Positions 8,377 through 17,505 of a stretch of DNA of 61,007 bases are shown here, piece after piece; positions within the stretch are counted from its first letter, which is position 1; every line of letters starts with the position of its first letter. The stretch is from Erysipelotrichaceae bacterium. Its GTDB lineage: Bacteria > Bacillota_I > Bacilli_A > Erysipelotrichales > Erysipelotrichaceae. The notes below the pieces were generated by a model that was not told where the DNA came from, did no database searches, and saw only the letters and a list, made by a program, of their open reading frames with translations. Location: contig JAQXQU010000113.1 in assembly GCA_029101345.1 (NCBI GenBank), positions 1 through 61,007 on the forward strand. Reading direction: 5' to 3'. The position numbers were made by a program, and so were the translations under genes.

Positions 8377-8385
8377 TGTTATAAT
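8377..8385 (+). promoter_or_regulatory. Extended -10 promoter of secA-prfB
   Basis: TGTTATAAT, an extended -10, lies 23 bp before the secA start, with GGAGGT between them. There is no clear -35, as often with extended -10 promoters. Confidence 0.6.
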
Positions 8386-8407
8386 TGATATGTTTGGAGG
8401 TATATTA

Positions 8408-10747
8408 ATGGGAATTTTAGATAAATTGTTCAATAGTGATAAGAAAATCCTGAATGATATTGAAAAATCCGTTAAGCCCGTTGAGTCATTATCCAGAGAA
8501 ATGGAAAATCTCAGCGATGAGGATTTAAAGCATAAGACAGTTGAATTCAAAGAAAGATTAGCCAAAGGGGAAACCCTTGATGACATCATGTGTGAAGCCT
8601 TTGCAGTTGCCAGAGAAGCGGCTCGCCGTGTCATTGGTGAATATCCTTATTTCTGCCAGCTAGAAGGTGCAGCAGTCCTGCATCGAGGTGATATTGCCGA
8701 AATGAAGACTGGTGAGGGCAAGACCTTGACATCTGTTATGGCTGTCTATCTTAATGCCTTGGAAGGCAAAGGTGTTCATGTCATCACTGTCAATGAATAT
8801 TTGGCAGAAAGAGATGCCAACTGGATGGGTCAGATCCATAAGTTCCTGGGATTGACCGTTGGACTTAACCTAAGACAATTGACACCTGCCCAGAAGCGCA
8901 AAGCCTATGAATGTGATATTACCTATACAACCAATTCGGAAGTGGGCTTTGACTACTTAAGAGACAATATGGTCACAAGAGTTGAGGACAGGGTACTAAG
9001 ACCTCTGAATTATGCGTTGGTGGATGAAGTCGACTCCATTCTGATTGATGAATCAAGAACACCATTGATCATTTCCGGTGGAACCAAGGCAACGGCCAAT
9101 CTCTATCGGAACGCGGACAAATTTGTCAAGCGCTTAAAGGAAGATGAAGATTATGTCATTGATATCAAGGGTCGCAATATCCAATTGACAGAAGATGGTG
9201 TCAGAAAGGGTGAAAGCTTCTTTAAAGTGAATAATCTCTTTGACCCAGACAATGCTAGTCTTGTTCATTATGTCAATACCGCTTTAAAGGCCAACTATAT
9301 CATGCATCGTGATGTTGAATATGTTGTTGAAGAAGGTGAAATCATCATCGTTGACCAGAATACAGGTCGCAAGATGCCGGGCAGAGAATATTCTGATGGC
9401 TTGCATCAGGCTATCCAGGCTAAGGAAAACGTCGCTATCAAGCAGGAAACAGTGACAATGGCCACAATTACTTACCAGAATTTCTTCCGTCTTTATCATA
9501 AGTTGGCAGGTATGACTGGTACAGCTAAGACTGAAGAGGAAGAATTTCTTTCCATCTACAATATGCGTGTTGTTGAAATCCCAACTCATCGGGCTATTCA
9601 GCGTATAGATTATCCAGATCTGGTCTTTGGCACCAAGAGAGCAAAATTTGATGCCTTGGTCAGGGAAGTCAAGGAATTATATGATAAAGGACAGCCGGTA
9701 CTAGTTGGTACGATTTCGGTTGAAACTTCTGAACTGGTATCCCGCATGTTAAAGGGAGCACGAATCAAGCATGAAGTGCTCAATGCCAAAAACCATGCAC
9801 GTGAAGCTGAGATCATTGCCAAGGCTGGACGCAAGGGCGCTGTAACCATTGCCACCAATATGGCTGGCCGTGGTACCGATATCAAATTGACTGAAGAATC
9901 AAGAGCTTTGGGTGGCTTGGCAGTTTTGGGTTCAGAAAGGCATGAATCAAGACGTATTGATAATCAGCTAAGAGGACGTTCAGGTCGACAGGGTGATCCT
10001 GGCTATTCCAAATTCTTTGTCTCCTTGGAAGATGATCTGATGGTGAGATTTGGTTCTGAGCGCATGTCTGATCTCTTTGCCCAGATGGGTGATGAAGCTA
10101 TAGAAAACAAGATGGTTACCAAGGCTATTGCCTCAGCCCAGAAACGTGTTGAAGGAATGCATTTTGATGTTCGCAAGTCTTTGCTTGATTATGATGATGT
10201 CTTAAGACAGCAAAGGGAAACCATGTATGAACAGCGTAATTTCATCCTTGAACATGAAGATATCCATTCTGTCATTGAAAACATGTATGAGAGAGTCATT
10301 GAAAGCCATGTGGCTAATGGCACAACGGTTGAAGGCAAGAAGGAAAGCATTGATTATGATGCCATTTGCAAGTCTCTTAAGACAGTTGGTGGTCCACTTA
10401 TTGATTCGGAAAGCATCAGAGGTCTTGACAAGGAAGGATGCATTAGGAAAATCAAGGATATCATGTTTGGTGCTTATGAAAAGAAGGTTGAACCAGTCAA
10501 GATGCAGATCCATGCCCATGAGAAGAACATGGTCTTAAGACTGATGGATCGTGCCTGGACCAATCATATTGACATCATGTCCAAGCTCAGGGATGGCATT
10601 GGTTTAAGAAGCTATGCCCAGAATAATCCTCTGCAGGCTTATATTGAAGAAGGTTTCATGCTGTTTGAAGAAATGATGAATACCATTTCCAGTGATGTTG
10701 TAACTTTCTGCAATAATCTGCGAGTTATCATAAAGGAAGAAAGATAA
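8408..10747 (+). CDS. secA: Protein translocase ATPase SecA
   Basis: 779 residues. SecA drives preproteins through SecYEG by ATP hydrolysis. Walker A EMKTGEGKT near residue 100, ALVDEVDSILIDE near 205, MTGTAKTEEEEF near 370, ATNMAGRGTDI near 484 and QLRGRSGRQGD near 520 are present. The sequence ends at NLRVIIKEER, directly after the helical scaffold region; the C-terminal linker and CXCXSG zinc domain of many SecA proteins are absent. The start at 8408 follows GGAGGT; an open extension to 8240 runs through the terminator and is not real. prfB begins immediately after the stop. Confidence 0.97.
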   Translation: MGILDKLFNSDKKILNDIEKSVKPVESLSREMENLSDEDLKHKTVEFKERLAKGETLDDIMCEAFAVAREAARRVIGEYPYFCQLEGAAVLHRGDIAEMKTGEGKTLTSVMAVYLNALEGKGVHVITVNEYLAERDANWMGQIHKFLGLTVGLNLRQLTPAQKRKAYECDITYTTNSEVGFDYLRDNMVTRVEDRVLRPLNYALVDEVDSILIDESRTPLIISGGTKATANLYRNADKFVKRLKEDEDYVIDIKGRNIQLTEDGVRKGESFFKVNNLFDPDNASLVHYVNTALKANYIMHRDVEYVVEEGEIIIVDQNTGRKMPGREYSDGLHQAIQAKENVAIKQETVTMATITYQNFFRLYHKLAGMTGTAKTEEEEFLSIYNMRVVEIPTHRAIQRIDYPDLVFGTKRAKFDALVREVKELYDKGQPVLVGTISVETSELVSRMLKGARIKHEVLNAKNHAREAEIIAKAGRKGAVTIATNMAGRGTDIKLTEESRALGGLAVLGSERHESRRIDNQLRGRSGRQGDPGYSKFFVSLEDDLMVRFGSERMSDLFAQMGDEAIENKMVTKAIASAQKRVEGMHFDVRKSLLDYDDVLRQQRETMYEQRNFILEHEDIHSVIENMYERVIESHVANGTTVEGKKESIDYDAICKSLKTVGGPLIDSESIRGLDKEGCIRKIKDIMFGAYEKKVEPVKMQIHAHEKNMVLRLMDRAWTNHIDIMSKLRDGIGLRSYAQNNPLQAYIEEGFMLFEEMMNTISSDVVTFCNNLRVIIKEER

Positions 10748-11846
10748 ATGGAAATATATGAAATGAAACAAAGCCTAAACACTTCCCTAAGGAAGCTAAA
10801 AGATTTAGGCGACTCTCTTTGACTTAGCTCATTTAGAGAAGAAAATCAAAGAACTTGAAGAATTGCAGTCTGCTGCTGATTTTTGGAATGACCAAAAGAA
10901 AGCAAGACAGGTCATCTCTGAATACAATATGGACAAGGAACTCTATGCTCTCTACTTTTCCAACAAGGCTGCTATTGAGGATCTCCTTTCATCACTTGAT
11001 GACTTATCCAAGGACTTTGATCCGGAGATGTTTGAATTGGCTAATGAAATGTATGAGGAAACAGCTCATAACTTTGATGCCTTTGAAATCAAAGTGCTCT
11101 TATCCAATGATTACGACCATGCCAATGCAATCCTGGAAATCCACCCAGGTGCCGGTGGTACGGAATCCCAGGACTGGGCAGAAATGCTTTTCCGCATGTA
11201 TCAGCGCTATGCTCAGAAAAATGGCTATGGCTTTGAAGTCATCTCCTATGAAGAGGCAAGTGATGCCGGATTGAAATCCTGCTCTGTACTCATCAAAGGG
11301 GATTTGGCCTATGGCTATTTGAAAGGCGAAAGCGGTGTCCATCGTCTGGTGCGCATCTCACCATTTGATGCCTCAGGACGTCGTCATACTTCCTTTGCAT
11401 CGGTGGAAATTGTGCCGGAATTCAATGATGAAATTGAAATCAACATCGATGAAAAGGACCTTGAAATTGATACCATGCGAGCAAGTGGTGCCGGTGGTCA
11501 GCATATCAACAAGACCGATTCGGCAGTCCGCATCAAGCATCTGCCAACTGGCATTGTCGCTTTCTCCCAGACTGAGCGTTCACAGATCCTCAATCGGGAA
11601 AGATGCATGAATGTCTTAAAAGCCAAGCTCTACCAACTGGCTATTGAAGAAAGGGAAAATGAAAAAAGAGCCTTGAAAGGCGAACAGAAGAAGATTGAAT
11701 GGGGTTCCCAGATCAGATCATATGTCTTCTGCCCTTATACAATGGTCAAGGATCATCGTACTAATTATGAAGAAGGAAATATCAATAAGGTCATGGATGG
11801 CGATATTGGCAATTTCCTCTTTGCTTATTTGAAAGCACAAATCTAA
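10748..11846 (+). CDS. prfB: Peptide chain release factor 2, programmed +1 frameshift
   Basis: RF2 recognises UGA and UAA and triggers peptide release. The first reading frame (10748-10822) encodes 24 residues and ends in CTT TGA C; skipping the T at 10820 continues as D-L-A-H-L-E to 11846, giving about 365 residues. This is the conserved autoregulatory frameshift: when RF2 is scarce the ribosome slips. The SPF anticodon-like tripeptide (ISPFDASGRRHTSF) and the GGQ motif (ASGAGGQHIN) are intact. The upstream stimulatory Shine-Dalgarno-like element is weak (AGGCGA). The ATG directly abuts the secA stop codon. Confidence 0.96.
10817..10823 (+). other. Programmed +1 frameshift site of prfB
   Basis: CTT TGA C, codon 24 followed by the in-frame UGA and a C. 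This is the consensus RF2 slip site; TTTAGGCGAC just upstream supplies at best a weak anti-SD pairing. Confidence 0.95.
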
Positions 11847-11867
11847 GAGCAGCATTGCTGTTCTTTT
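11845..11867 (+). terminator. Terminator after prfB
   Basis: 9-bp stem with one G-T pair (11845-11853 with 11857-11865), 3-nt loop and a four-T tail. It overlaps the prfB stop and may only partly separate prfB from the transporter gene 28 bp downstream. Confidence 0.6.
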
Positions 11868-11874
11868 AAAAACC

Positions 11875-13092
11875 ATGAAATTCTTCAGTGAATACCAGGG
11901 ACTAGGAAAACCCATGTATATTCTTTTTATCGGGCGCATTGTTTCGGCAATGGGCTCTTTGGTGTGGTCCATGATGACACTGATTCTCTCAGGCAAGCTG
12001 AATTTTACACCAACGATGATAGCTACTGTCACTATCATTCTTTCTGCTTTGTCTATTCCGGTTTCCTTGCTGGGTGGTTTTTTATCTGATCGCTTTTCCC
12101 GCAAGAAGCTGATCATCATTTGTGACCTCTTCTCAGTCGGCCTCTATTATCTTATTGGCGTCAGGGAATTTGCTATCAGCTCATTATTCCTGTTTGCAGC
12201 TGCAGCTCTTTTCCAATTTGCTGAAGATCCAGCTTATACTTCATTAGTGGCGGACTTATCAAGTGCAGACAATCGGGAAAAGGCCTATAGCCTGACTTAT
12301 CTTGGAACCAATTTGGGCATGGTCCTTTCGCCTACTCTTGGTGGCATCCTCTATAAGAACCATTTGGGATTATTGTTTATTATCAATGGTTCCTCTATTC
12401 TGATTTCAACAATTCTGATTTTATTTTTCATTAAGGATGTCAAAGGAAATAATGAAGGCAATATCTATGAAAAGGAGATTGGCGAAGCATCGATCCTTCC
12501 TTATCTTAAAGCTCATAAGACCATCTTTCTCTATATAGCTGCCTGCTTTATCTATGAAGGGGTCTATGGCATGTATGGCTATCTTTTGCCATTGGAACTG
12601 GAAAGGCAATATCTTGATCTTGGCTCCATCATCTATGGCACCATGTCATCACTCAATTGTCTGGTTGTCATCATCTTTACATCCCTGATTACCCGTTATT
12701 TCTTCAAGACAAGAGATACAATCAAGCAATTGCTGGGAACATCATTAGTGGTATTGGGCCTTTTTGTCTTCAGGACTTTCATAGATCTGCCTTTTATGCC
12801 TTATGTGGCTATCATCATCTTTACCTGGGGTGAAATCTTCTCAGCCATTTCCTCTAGGCCATATATCACCAGAAGAATACCAGCCAATTATCGGGGTCGG
12901 CTGATTTCCGTCATTTCCATTGCGACTATGACCGGTTCATCCTGTTCAATCTTTCTGACCGGTCGCATCTATGACAGCTTTGGCTCCCTGATGGCCTGGG
13001 TCTATGTCATGGGACTTGGCTTAATCGGCATTATCATCAATCTGCTTGTAATCAGGCTTGATAAAACGGAATACTTGAATCTTTACAAATAG
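11875..13092 (+). CDS. Major facilitator superfamily transporter
   Basis: 405 residues with about 12 hydrophobic segments, a proton-coupled MFS fold. The signature GGFLSDRFSRKK loop lies between helices 2 and 3 (near residues 63-75), and DPAYTSLVADL near 118 resembles drug-efflux MFS proteins. Substrate unknown; a multidrug-type exporter is the nearest guess. No Shine-Dalgarno is visible at the chosen ATG. A later ATG at 11914 sits right before the first helix, but the 11875 reading gives the amphipathic N-terminus usual for the family. Confidence 0.8.
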   Translation: MKFFSEYQGLGKPMYILFIGRIVSAMGSLVWSMMTLILSGKLNFTPTMIATVTIILSALSIPVSLLGGFLSDRFSRKKLIIICDLFSVGLYYLIGVREFAISSLFLFAAAALFQFAEDPAYTSLVADLSSADNREKAYSLTYLGTNLGMVLSPTLGGILYKNHLGLLFIINGSSILISTILILFFIKDVKGNNEGNIYEKEIGEASILPYLKAHKTIFLYIAACFIYEGVYGMYGYLLPLELERQYLDLGSIIYGTMSSLNCLVVIIFTSLITRYFFKTRDTIKQLLGTSLVVLGLFVFRTFIDLPFMPYVAIIIFTWGEIFSAISSRPYITRRIPANYRGRLISVISIATMTGSSCSIFLTGRIYDSFGSLMAWVYVMGLGLIGIIINLLVIRLDKTEYLNLYK

Positions 13093-13102
13093 ATGTTATA
13101 AT
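13075..13102 (+). promoter_or_regulatory. Promoter of the metG T-box leader
   Basis: TTGAAT (13075-13080), 16 bp, TATAAT (13097-13102) with an upstream TGT giving an extended -10. The promoter overlaps the last codons of the MFS gene. Confidence 0.75.
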
Positions 13103-13107
13103 TCTTT

Positions 13108-13306
13108 TGAGCTTTGAAGGATAGAGTAAGCAGCTTAGGTGCAATAGAGAGTCTTCATTTGGTGCAAGAAGATGGCTGATACTGCTGAACATGGATCTGG
13201 AGCATTCATATCGATAAGTAGATATGGACGTTGACCGCGTTAAGGAATTAAGCAAGAAATTAAGGTGGTACCGCGCACTACGCGCCCTTTAGTACCACTT
13301 TTTTAT
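13108..13306 (+). promoter_or_regulatory. Methionine-specific T-box leader of metG
   Basis: The conserved T-box AAGGTGGTACCGCG is at 13262-13275. Stem I shows AGTAA opposite a specifier loop reading AAC-ATG-G, with the ATG (Met) codon at 13191-13193 followed by a purine. The terminator helix is GTGGTAC (13265-13271) with GTACCAC (13292-13298) and a T-run. Uncharged tRNA-Met pairing with the codon and the T-box bulge would favour the antiterminator and allow metG transcription. Confidence 0.93.
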
Positions 13307-13319
13307 TTTAGGAGGCAAT

Positions 13320-15221
13320 ATGGAAGAAAAGAAGACCTATTATGTAACAACCCCCATCTATTACCCAAGCGATAATTTTCATGTTGGCCATTGCTACACA
13401 ACCGTCATCGCTGACGCATTGGCCCGCTATAAGAAACTGCAGGGCTATGATGTCTTTTTTCTGACTGGTTCTGATGAACATGGACAGAAGATTGAAGACA
13501 GAGCCAAGAAGAAGGGCGTATCCCCCAAGGAATTCATTGACCCAATCATTGATAATGCCAAGGATCTTTGGCAAGCGCTTGATATTGAATATGACCGCTT
13601 TATCAGAACTACTGATGAAGATCATGTCAAGACAGTCCAGAAGGTCTTCCAGAAACTATATGATCAAGGTGATATCTACAAAGGTGCTTATGAAGGCTGG
13701 TATTGCACACCATGTGAATCATTCTGGACAGAGTCGCAGCTAATTGATGGCAAATGCCCAGACTGTGGCCGGGAAGTCAAATTAACTAAGGAAGATGCTT
13801 ATTTCTTCCGGCTTTCCAAATATCAGAAACAGCTGGAAGAATATTTGGCTAGCCATCGCGACTTGATGCAACCGGAATCAAGATACAATGAGATGGTCAA
13901 CAACTTCCTAAAGCCTGGCTTAAAGGATCTTTGCGTTTCCAGAAGCTCAGTCAAGTGGGGAATTCCGGTAACCTTTGATGAATCACAGACGGTCTATGTC
14001 TGGATTGATGCTTTGACAAACTATATTTCTGCCCTCGGCTATCTATCAGAAGATGATTCCTTATTCAGGAAGTACTGGCCAGCTGATCTTCATCTGGTTG
14101 GCAAGGAAATCTTCCGCTTCCATACTATTATCTGGCCTATCATGTTGATGGCTTTGGGTTTGCCGCTTCCAAAGAAAGTTTATGGCCATGGCTGGCTGAC
14201 TATGGGTGGTGGCAAAATTTCCAAATCCAAGGGCAACTACAAGGATCCACGTGTCTTTATCAAGGACTATGGCGTTGATACCATCAGATATTTCCTTCTA
14301 TCTGAAGTGCCATTTGGATCTGATGGCAATTTCTCAGAATTGCTGATGATTGAAAGAAGGAATTCTGATCTATGCAATGTCCTTGGCAATCTTGTCAATC
14401 GTACTATTTCCATGACCAATAAGTATTTTGGTGGTTCAGTCAGAAGAAATGAAAAGCCAACTGAACTTGATGAGGAAGTCATTGCCCTATTGAATGGCAT
14501 GAATGAAGATGTCAGCAAGCGCATGGATGATCTTAATGCTCCAGCTGCTTTGAAGGCCATTTTTGCTAGACTCGAAAGACTTAACAAATATATTGATGAA
14601 ACAGCTCCTTGGATCTTAGCCAAGAGCGAGGAAACCAAGCCACGTCTTAATGATGTCCTCTATACCATTTTGGAAGGCGTCAGAATGTGTGCTATTCAAC
14701 TGGAAGCTTTCATTCCAGCAACTACAAAACGCATTCTTGATCAGTTGGGTGTTGAAAGCGGTGGTTTTGACCAGCTGTCTTTTGGCCTAAGTGCTGATTT
14801 CGAGGTTACTGATAAGCCACAGATTCTCTTTGCCCGGATTGATGAGGCAGAACTGAAAGCCAGACTTGAAGCAGAGGAGACACCAAAGATTGAACATCTG
14901 CCAAATATCAGCTTTGATGATTTCTCCAAGACTGAGATGATGGTTGGTGAAATCCTTGAATGCAGAAAACATCCAAAGGCCGATAAGCTCCTGATATCAC
15001 AGATTGACTTTGGTGGTGAAGTCCGTCAGATTGTATCTGGCATTGCCCAGTTCTATAAGCCGGAAGAACTAAAGGGCAGGAAGGTTGTAGCTGTACTTAA
15101 TCTTGAACCACGGAAGATCAGAGGCGAAGAGTCCATGGGCATGCTGCTGTGTGCTGAAGACAAGGAAGGAAGAATTGAAGTATTGCAGTCAGAATTGCCT
15201 GCCGGTTCTAAAATCCGATAA
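13320..15221 (+). CDS. metG: Methionyl-tRNA synthetase
   Basis: 633 residues. Charges tRNA-Met with methionine. Class I signatures: HVGH (HIGH-type) near residue 21, zinc-binding CTPC...CPDC near 126-150, and GGKISKSKGN (KMSKS-type) near 298. The C-terminal ~100 residues form an EMAP/tRNA-binding OB fold (FDDFSKTEMMVGEIL onwards) that dimerises the enzyme and binds tRNA. The GGAGG at 13311 directs the start. Controlled by the upstream Met T-box and followed by a terminator. Confidence 0.97.
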   Translation: MEEKKTYYVTTPIYYPSDNFHVGHCYTTVIADALARYKKLQGYDVFFLTGSDEHGQKIEDRAKKKGVSPKEFIDPIIDNAKDLWQALDIEYDRFIRTTDEDHVKTVQKVFQKLYDQGDIYKGAYEGWYCTPCESFWTESQLIDGKCPDCGREVKLTKEDAYFFRLSKYQKQLEEYLASHRDLMQPESRYNEMVNNFLKPGLKDLCVSRSSVKWGIPVTFDESQTVYVWIDALTNYISALGYLSEDDSLFRKYWPADLHLVGKEIFRFHTIIWPIMLMALGLPLPKKVYGHGWLTMGGGKISKSKGNYKDPRVFIKDYGVDTIRYFLLSEVPFGSDGNFSELLMIERRNSDLCNVLGNLVNRTISMTNKYFGGSVRRNEKPTELDEEVIALLNGMNEDVSKRMDDLNAPAALKAIFARLERLNKYIDETAPWILAKSEETKPRLNDVLYTILEGVRMCAIQLEAFIPATTKRILDQLGVESGGFDQLSFGLSADFEVTDKPQILFARIDEAELKARLEAEETPKIEHLPNISFDDFSKTEMMVGEILECRKHPKADKLLISQIDFGGEVRQIVSGIAQFYKPEELKGRKVVAVLNLEPRKIRGEESMGMLLCAEDKEGRIEVLQSELPAGSKIR

Positions 15222-15225
15222 AAGA

Positions 15226-15243
15226 AGGCTCCATCAGGAGCCT
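15226..15243 (+). terminator. Terminator after metG
   Basis: 7-bp stem (15226-15232 with 15237-15243), loop ATCA, then CTTATTAT; the T tract is interrupted. Confidence 0.65.
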
Positions 15244-15250
15244 CTTATTA

Positions 15251-15256
15251 TACAAT
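15251..15256 (+). promoter_or_regulatory. -10 box of a probably leaderless murT mRNA
   Basis: TACAAT ends 6 nt before the murT ATG, with no Shine-Dalgarno in between. Same geometry as at rsuA, scpA, the DUF523 gene and rlmA. Confidence 0.45.
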
Positions 15257-15262
15257 TGTGTT

Positions 15263-16585
15263 ATGAGAAAACTATTAGCAATCATTACATGCAAAATCCT
15301 GCGTTTTGTGGGCAAAATGATCAAAAGGGGCTCTTCTTTGCCAGGCAAATATGCTTTGAAGATTGACCCTAATATCCTTAAGAAACTGAAGATGCCTGAA
15401 TATGTCATCGCCGTGACTGGTTCCAATGGCAAGACTTCCACAGTGGAGATGATTTATCAGGTCCTGGTCAAGGCTGGTTATTCAGTGGCTTATAACAAGG
15501 AGGGTTCCAATCAGATTGAAGGTGTGACCACCTTCCTTTTGGAAAACGCAACGCTGAGTGGACGAATCAGGAAGGATGTTGTCCTGATTGAAACTGATGA
15601 ACGCTATGCCCGTCATACTTTCAAGCACTTTGTGCCAACCCATTACATCATTACCAATCTCTATCGCGACCAATTGACAAGAAATGGCCATCCTGAATGG
15701 ATTTATGACATTATCAGGGATTCCATTCATGATGGTTCCAAACTGATTCTGAATGCCGATGAGCCTTTGATTGCGACTTATGGCATTGGTCATAAGAACA
15801 AGGTCTACTATTTTGGCGTTGATCAATATGAAGAAAAGGAAATGCCATCAGTCTATGATGATGGCAAATACTGTCCACTCTGCAAAGGCAGAATGGTCTA
15901 TGACTATCGTCATTTCAATCATGTAGGCAATTATCATTGCACCAAGTGTGGTTTCAAGCATCCGGAAGCCAATTATCGTGTGACTGAGGTTGATTTATCA
16001 GAAGGCTATCTTGTCCTTGATGATAAATACCGCATTGAACTGGCTCTTAAGTCCATCTATAATGCCTATAACATTCTGGCTGCTTATTCAATAGCCTTGA
16101 TCATGGGCATTGATGGTGAAACCGTCAAGGAAGCACTTAATGGCTATATCCTAAGGAATGGAAGGGTTGTGGAATTCATGGCTGGTGATAAGAAGGGCAC
16201 GCTTCTTACTTCTAAGCATGAGAATTCCATTTCCTATGACCAGTCATTAAGGGTTGCCAAAAGCTATGCTGGTGATGTCACGGTCTTTTTGATGGTTGAT
16301 GCCATTTCCCGGAAGTATTTTACATCTGAGACTTCCTGGCTTTGGGATATTGACTTTGAAATGCTCAACAGTCCAAATATCAAAAGAATTGTCATTGCTG
16401 GCCTTTATAGTTCTGATGTGGCAGAAAGGCTCTTGTATGCCGATGTTGATTTTGCCAAAGTCAAAGTTCTAAAGGAGATACCAGCAGCTATTGACTATCT
16501 GAAAAAGGAGGCAGTTGGCCATATCTATGCCATCACCTGCTTCTCTGATCAGGATAAGCTCTTAAGCAGAGTGGAGGTCTTATGA
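15263..16585 (+). CDS. murT: Mur ligase-like subunit MurT (lipid II amidation)
   Basis: 440 residues. MurT with GatD amidates the D-Glu alpha-carboxyl of lipid II to D-isoglutamine; MurT supplies the ATP-dependent activation. A P-loop VTGSNGKTST sits near residues 50-60, a Mur ligase middle domain follows, with the MurT four-cysteine zinc ribbon (C204, C207, C226, C229), then a DUF1727 C-terminal domain. In that domain the family's DGRDxSWxWD pattern reads TSETSWLWD, so the residue that helps the partner's active site may be altered. It overlaps gatD by 4 bp. Confidence 0.88.
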   Translation: MRKLLAIITCKILRFVGKMIKRGSSLPGKYALKIDPNILKKLKMPEYVIAVTGSNGKTSTVEMIYQVLVKAGYSVAYNKEGSNQIEGVTTFLLENATLSGRIRKDVVLIETDERYARHTFKHFVPTHYIITNLYRDQLTRNGHPEWIYDIIRDSIHDGSKLILNADEPLIATYGIGHKNKVYYFGVDQYEEKEMPSVYDDGKYCPLCKGRMVYDYRHFNHVGNYHCTKCGFKHPEANYRVTEVDLSEGYLVLDDKYRIELALKSIYNAYNILAAYSIALIMGIDGETVKEALNGYILRNGRVVEFMAGDKKGTLLTSKHENSISYDQSLRVAKSYAGDVTVFLMVDAISRKYFTSETSWLWDIDFEMLNSPNIKRIVIAGLYSSDVAERLLYADVDFAKVKVLKEIPAAIDYLKKEAVGHIYAITCFSDQDKLLSRVEVL

Positions 16586-17280
16586 TGAAGATATTGCATT
16601 GGTATTATGACTTTCTTAATCTCTATGGGGATTATGGCAATCTTGTTGTCTTGAAAAAGCATCTTCTTGATCAGGGCATTGAATGTGTGATTGAGCAAAA
16701 GACCATAGGTGATAAGATCAAGCTGTCTGATTATCAATTCATCTATCTTTCAGCTGGAAGTGAGAGAAACCAGAAAGTTGTCCTTCATGATCTAAGAAGT
16801 TGCAAAGATGAGTTGCAAGCCTATATCAATGCTGGTGGCTTAATGCTTTTGACAGGCAATTCAATGGAACTTTTGGGTCAGAAGATTGATGATGAAGAAG
16901 CGTTGGGGCTTGTAGAATTTTCAACCAAGCATACAGACAAGCGCTTTACAGGCGATGTCATCATGGATAGTGAATTTGGAAAGATTGTGGGCTTTATCAA
17001 TAAGTCAAGTCTCATCTTTAGCAATAATCCTTATCCTTTATTCAAATATCTATTTAAGGATGAAAATCTTCAGGACAATGAATTTGAAGGCTATCACTTC
17101 AATAATGTCATTGGTACAGAAATCATTGGTCCTATTCTTGTCAAGAATCCAAAGATGATGAAAGCCCTGGTCCAGAAGATCATGGCCAGCTATTATCCTG
17201 ATCTATCTTATCAAGAACTATCATATGAATATGAAGAAGACAGTTATCGGGTTACTCTTGAGGCCTTAAGCAAAAGATGA
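16582..17280 (+). CDS. gatD: GatD-like glutamine amidotransferase subunit, catalytic residues missing
   Basis: 232 residues, collinear with GatD: the N-terminal LNLYGDYGN pattern, a mid-protein RFTGDVIMDSEFGKIVGF block and a TxxxGPIL region. Canonical GatD releases ammonia from glutamine with a Cys-His pair. Here the nucleophile motif I-C-G-G-Y-Q-x-L-G aligns to T-G-N-S-M-E-L-L-G, putting Gly92 in place of Cys, and T-Y-L-H-G-P aligns to T-E-I-I-G-P, putting Ile182 in place of His. It is probably not a glutaminase. The frame is intact and coupled to murT (ATGA-type overlap), which argues for a maintained structural or altered role. Confidence 0.85.
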   Translation: MMKILHWYYDFLNLYGDYGNLVVLKKHLLDQGIECVIEQKTIGDKIKLSDYQFIYLSAGSERNQKVVLHDLRSCKDELQAYINAGGLMLLTGNSMELLGQKIDDEEALGLVEFSTKHTDKRFTGDVIMDSEFGKIVGFINKSSLIFSNNPYPLFKYLFKDENLQDNEFEGYHFNNVIGTEIIGPILVKNPKMMKALVQKIMASYYPDLSYQELSYEYEEDSYRVTLEALSKR

Positions 17281-17374
17281 AAATCGCGAAGTTGAGTGGA
17301 GGCTATTTGGATGGGCAGGAGATTTAGCATGATGGACTGAAATTCATTCATCCGATCTGACATTTTACAAATGG

Positions 17375-17399
17375 AAGGCGTGAATCAAAACCACGCCTT
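17375..17399 (+). terminator. Terminator after gatD
   Basis: 8-bp stem AAGGCGTG/CACGCCTT (17375-17382 with 17392-17399), 9-nt loop, T-rich tail. Confidence 0.8.
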
Positions 17400-17442
17400 T
17401 TCATCTTATTCAATAATCATAAATAATGCTTAGCCTTTGTTT

Positions 17443-17473
17443 TTAAGGTATTCTTAAGAAGAATGGCTATACT
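17443..17473 (+). promoter_or_regulatory. Response-regulator promoter with 11-bp-spaced TTAAG repeats
   Basis: TTAAG at 17443-17447 and 17454-17458 are exactly 11 bp apart, and a TATACT -10 box starts 9 bp after the second. This layout resembles PhoB/OmpR-family activator boxes that stand in for a -35 element. Autoregulation is inference. Confidence 0.5.
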
Positions 17474-17505
17474 GCAAGGCTAAAATATAGTTGGAGGGCT
17501 GAATT

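Larger units (their letters stand above)
17281..17505 (+). other. Intergenic region between gatD and the response-regulator gene
   Basis: Holds the gatD terminator, the TTAAG repeats and the response-regulator promoter. A 16-codon frame starts inside the gatD stop (17278-17328); nothing supports its expression. Confidence 0.5.

Noticed and set aside
8240-8407. N-terminal extension of secA
   Set aside because: It crosses the cold-shock gene's end and its terminator; GGAGGT and family alignment place the start at 8408.
13082-13102. TTTACA as -35 for the metG leader
   Set aside because: Only 9 bp from the TATAAT; TTGAAT at 13075 is properly spaced.
17278-17328. 16-codon frame overlapping the gatD stop
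   Set aside because: Too short, with no independent support and no terminator or partner.
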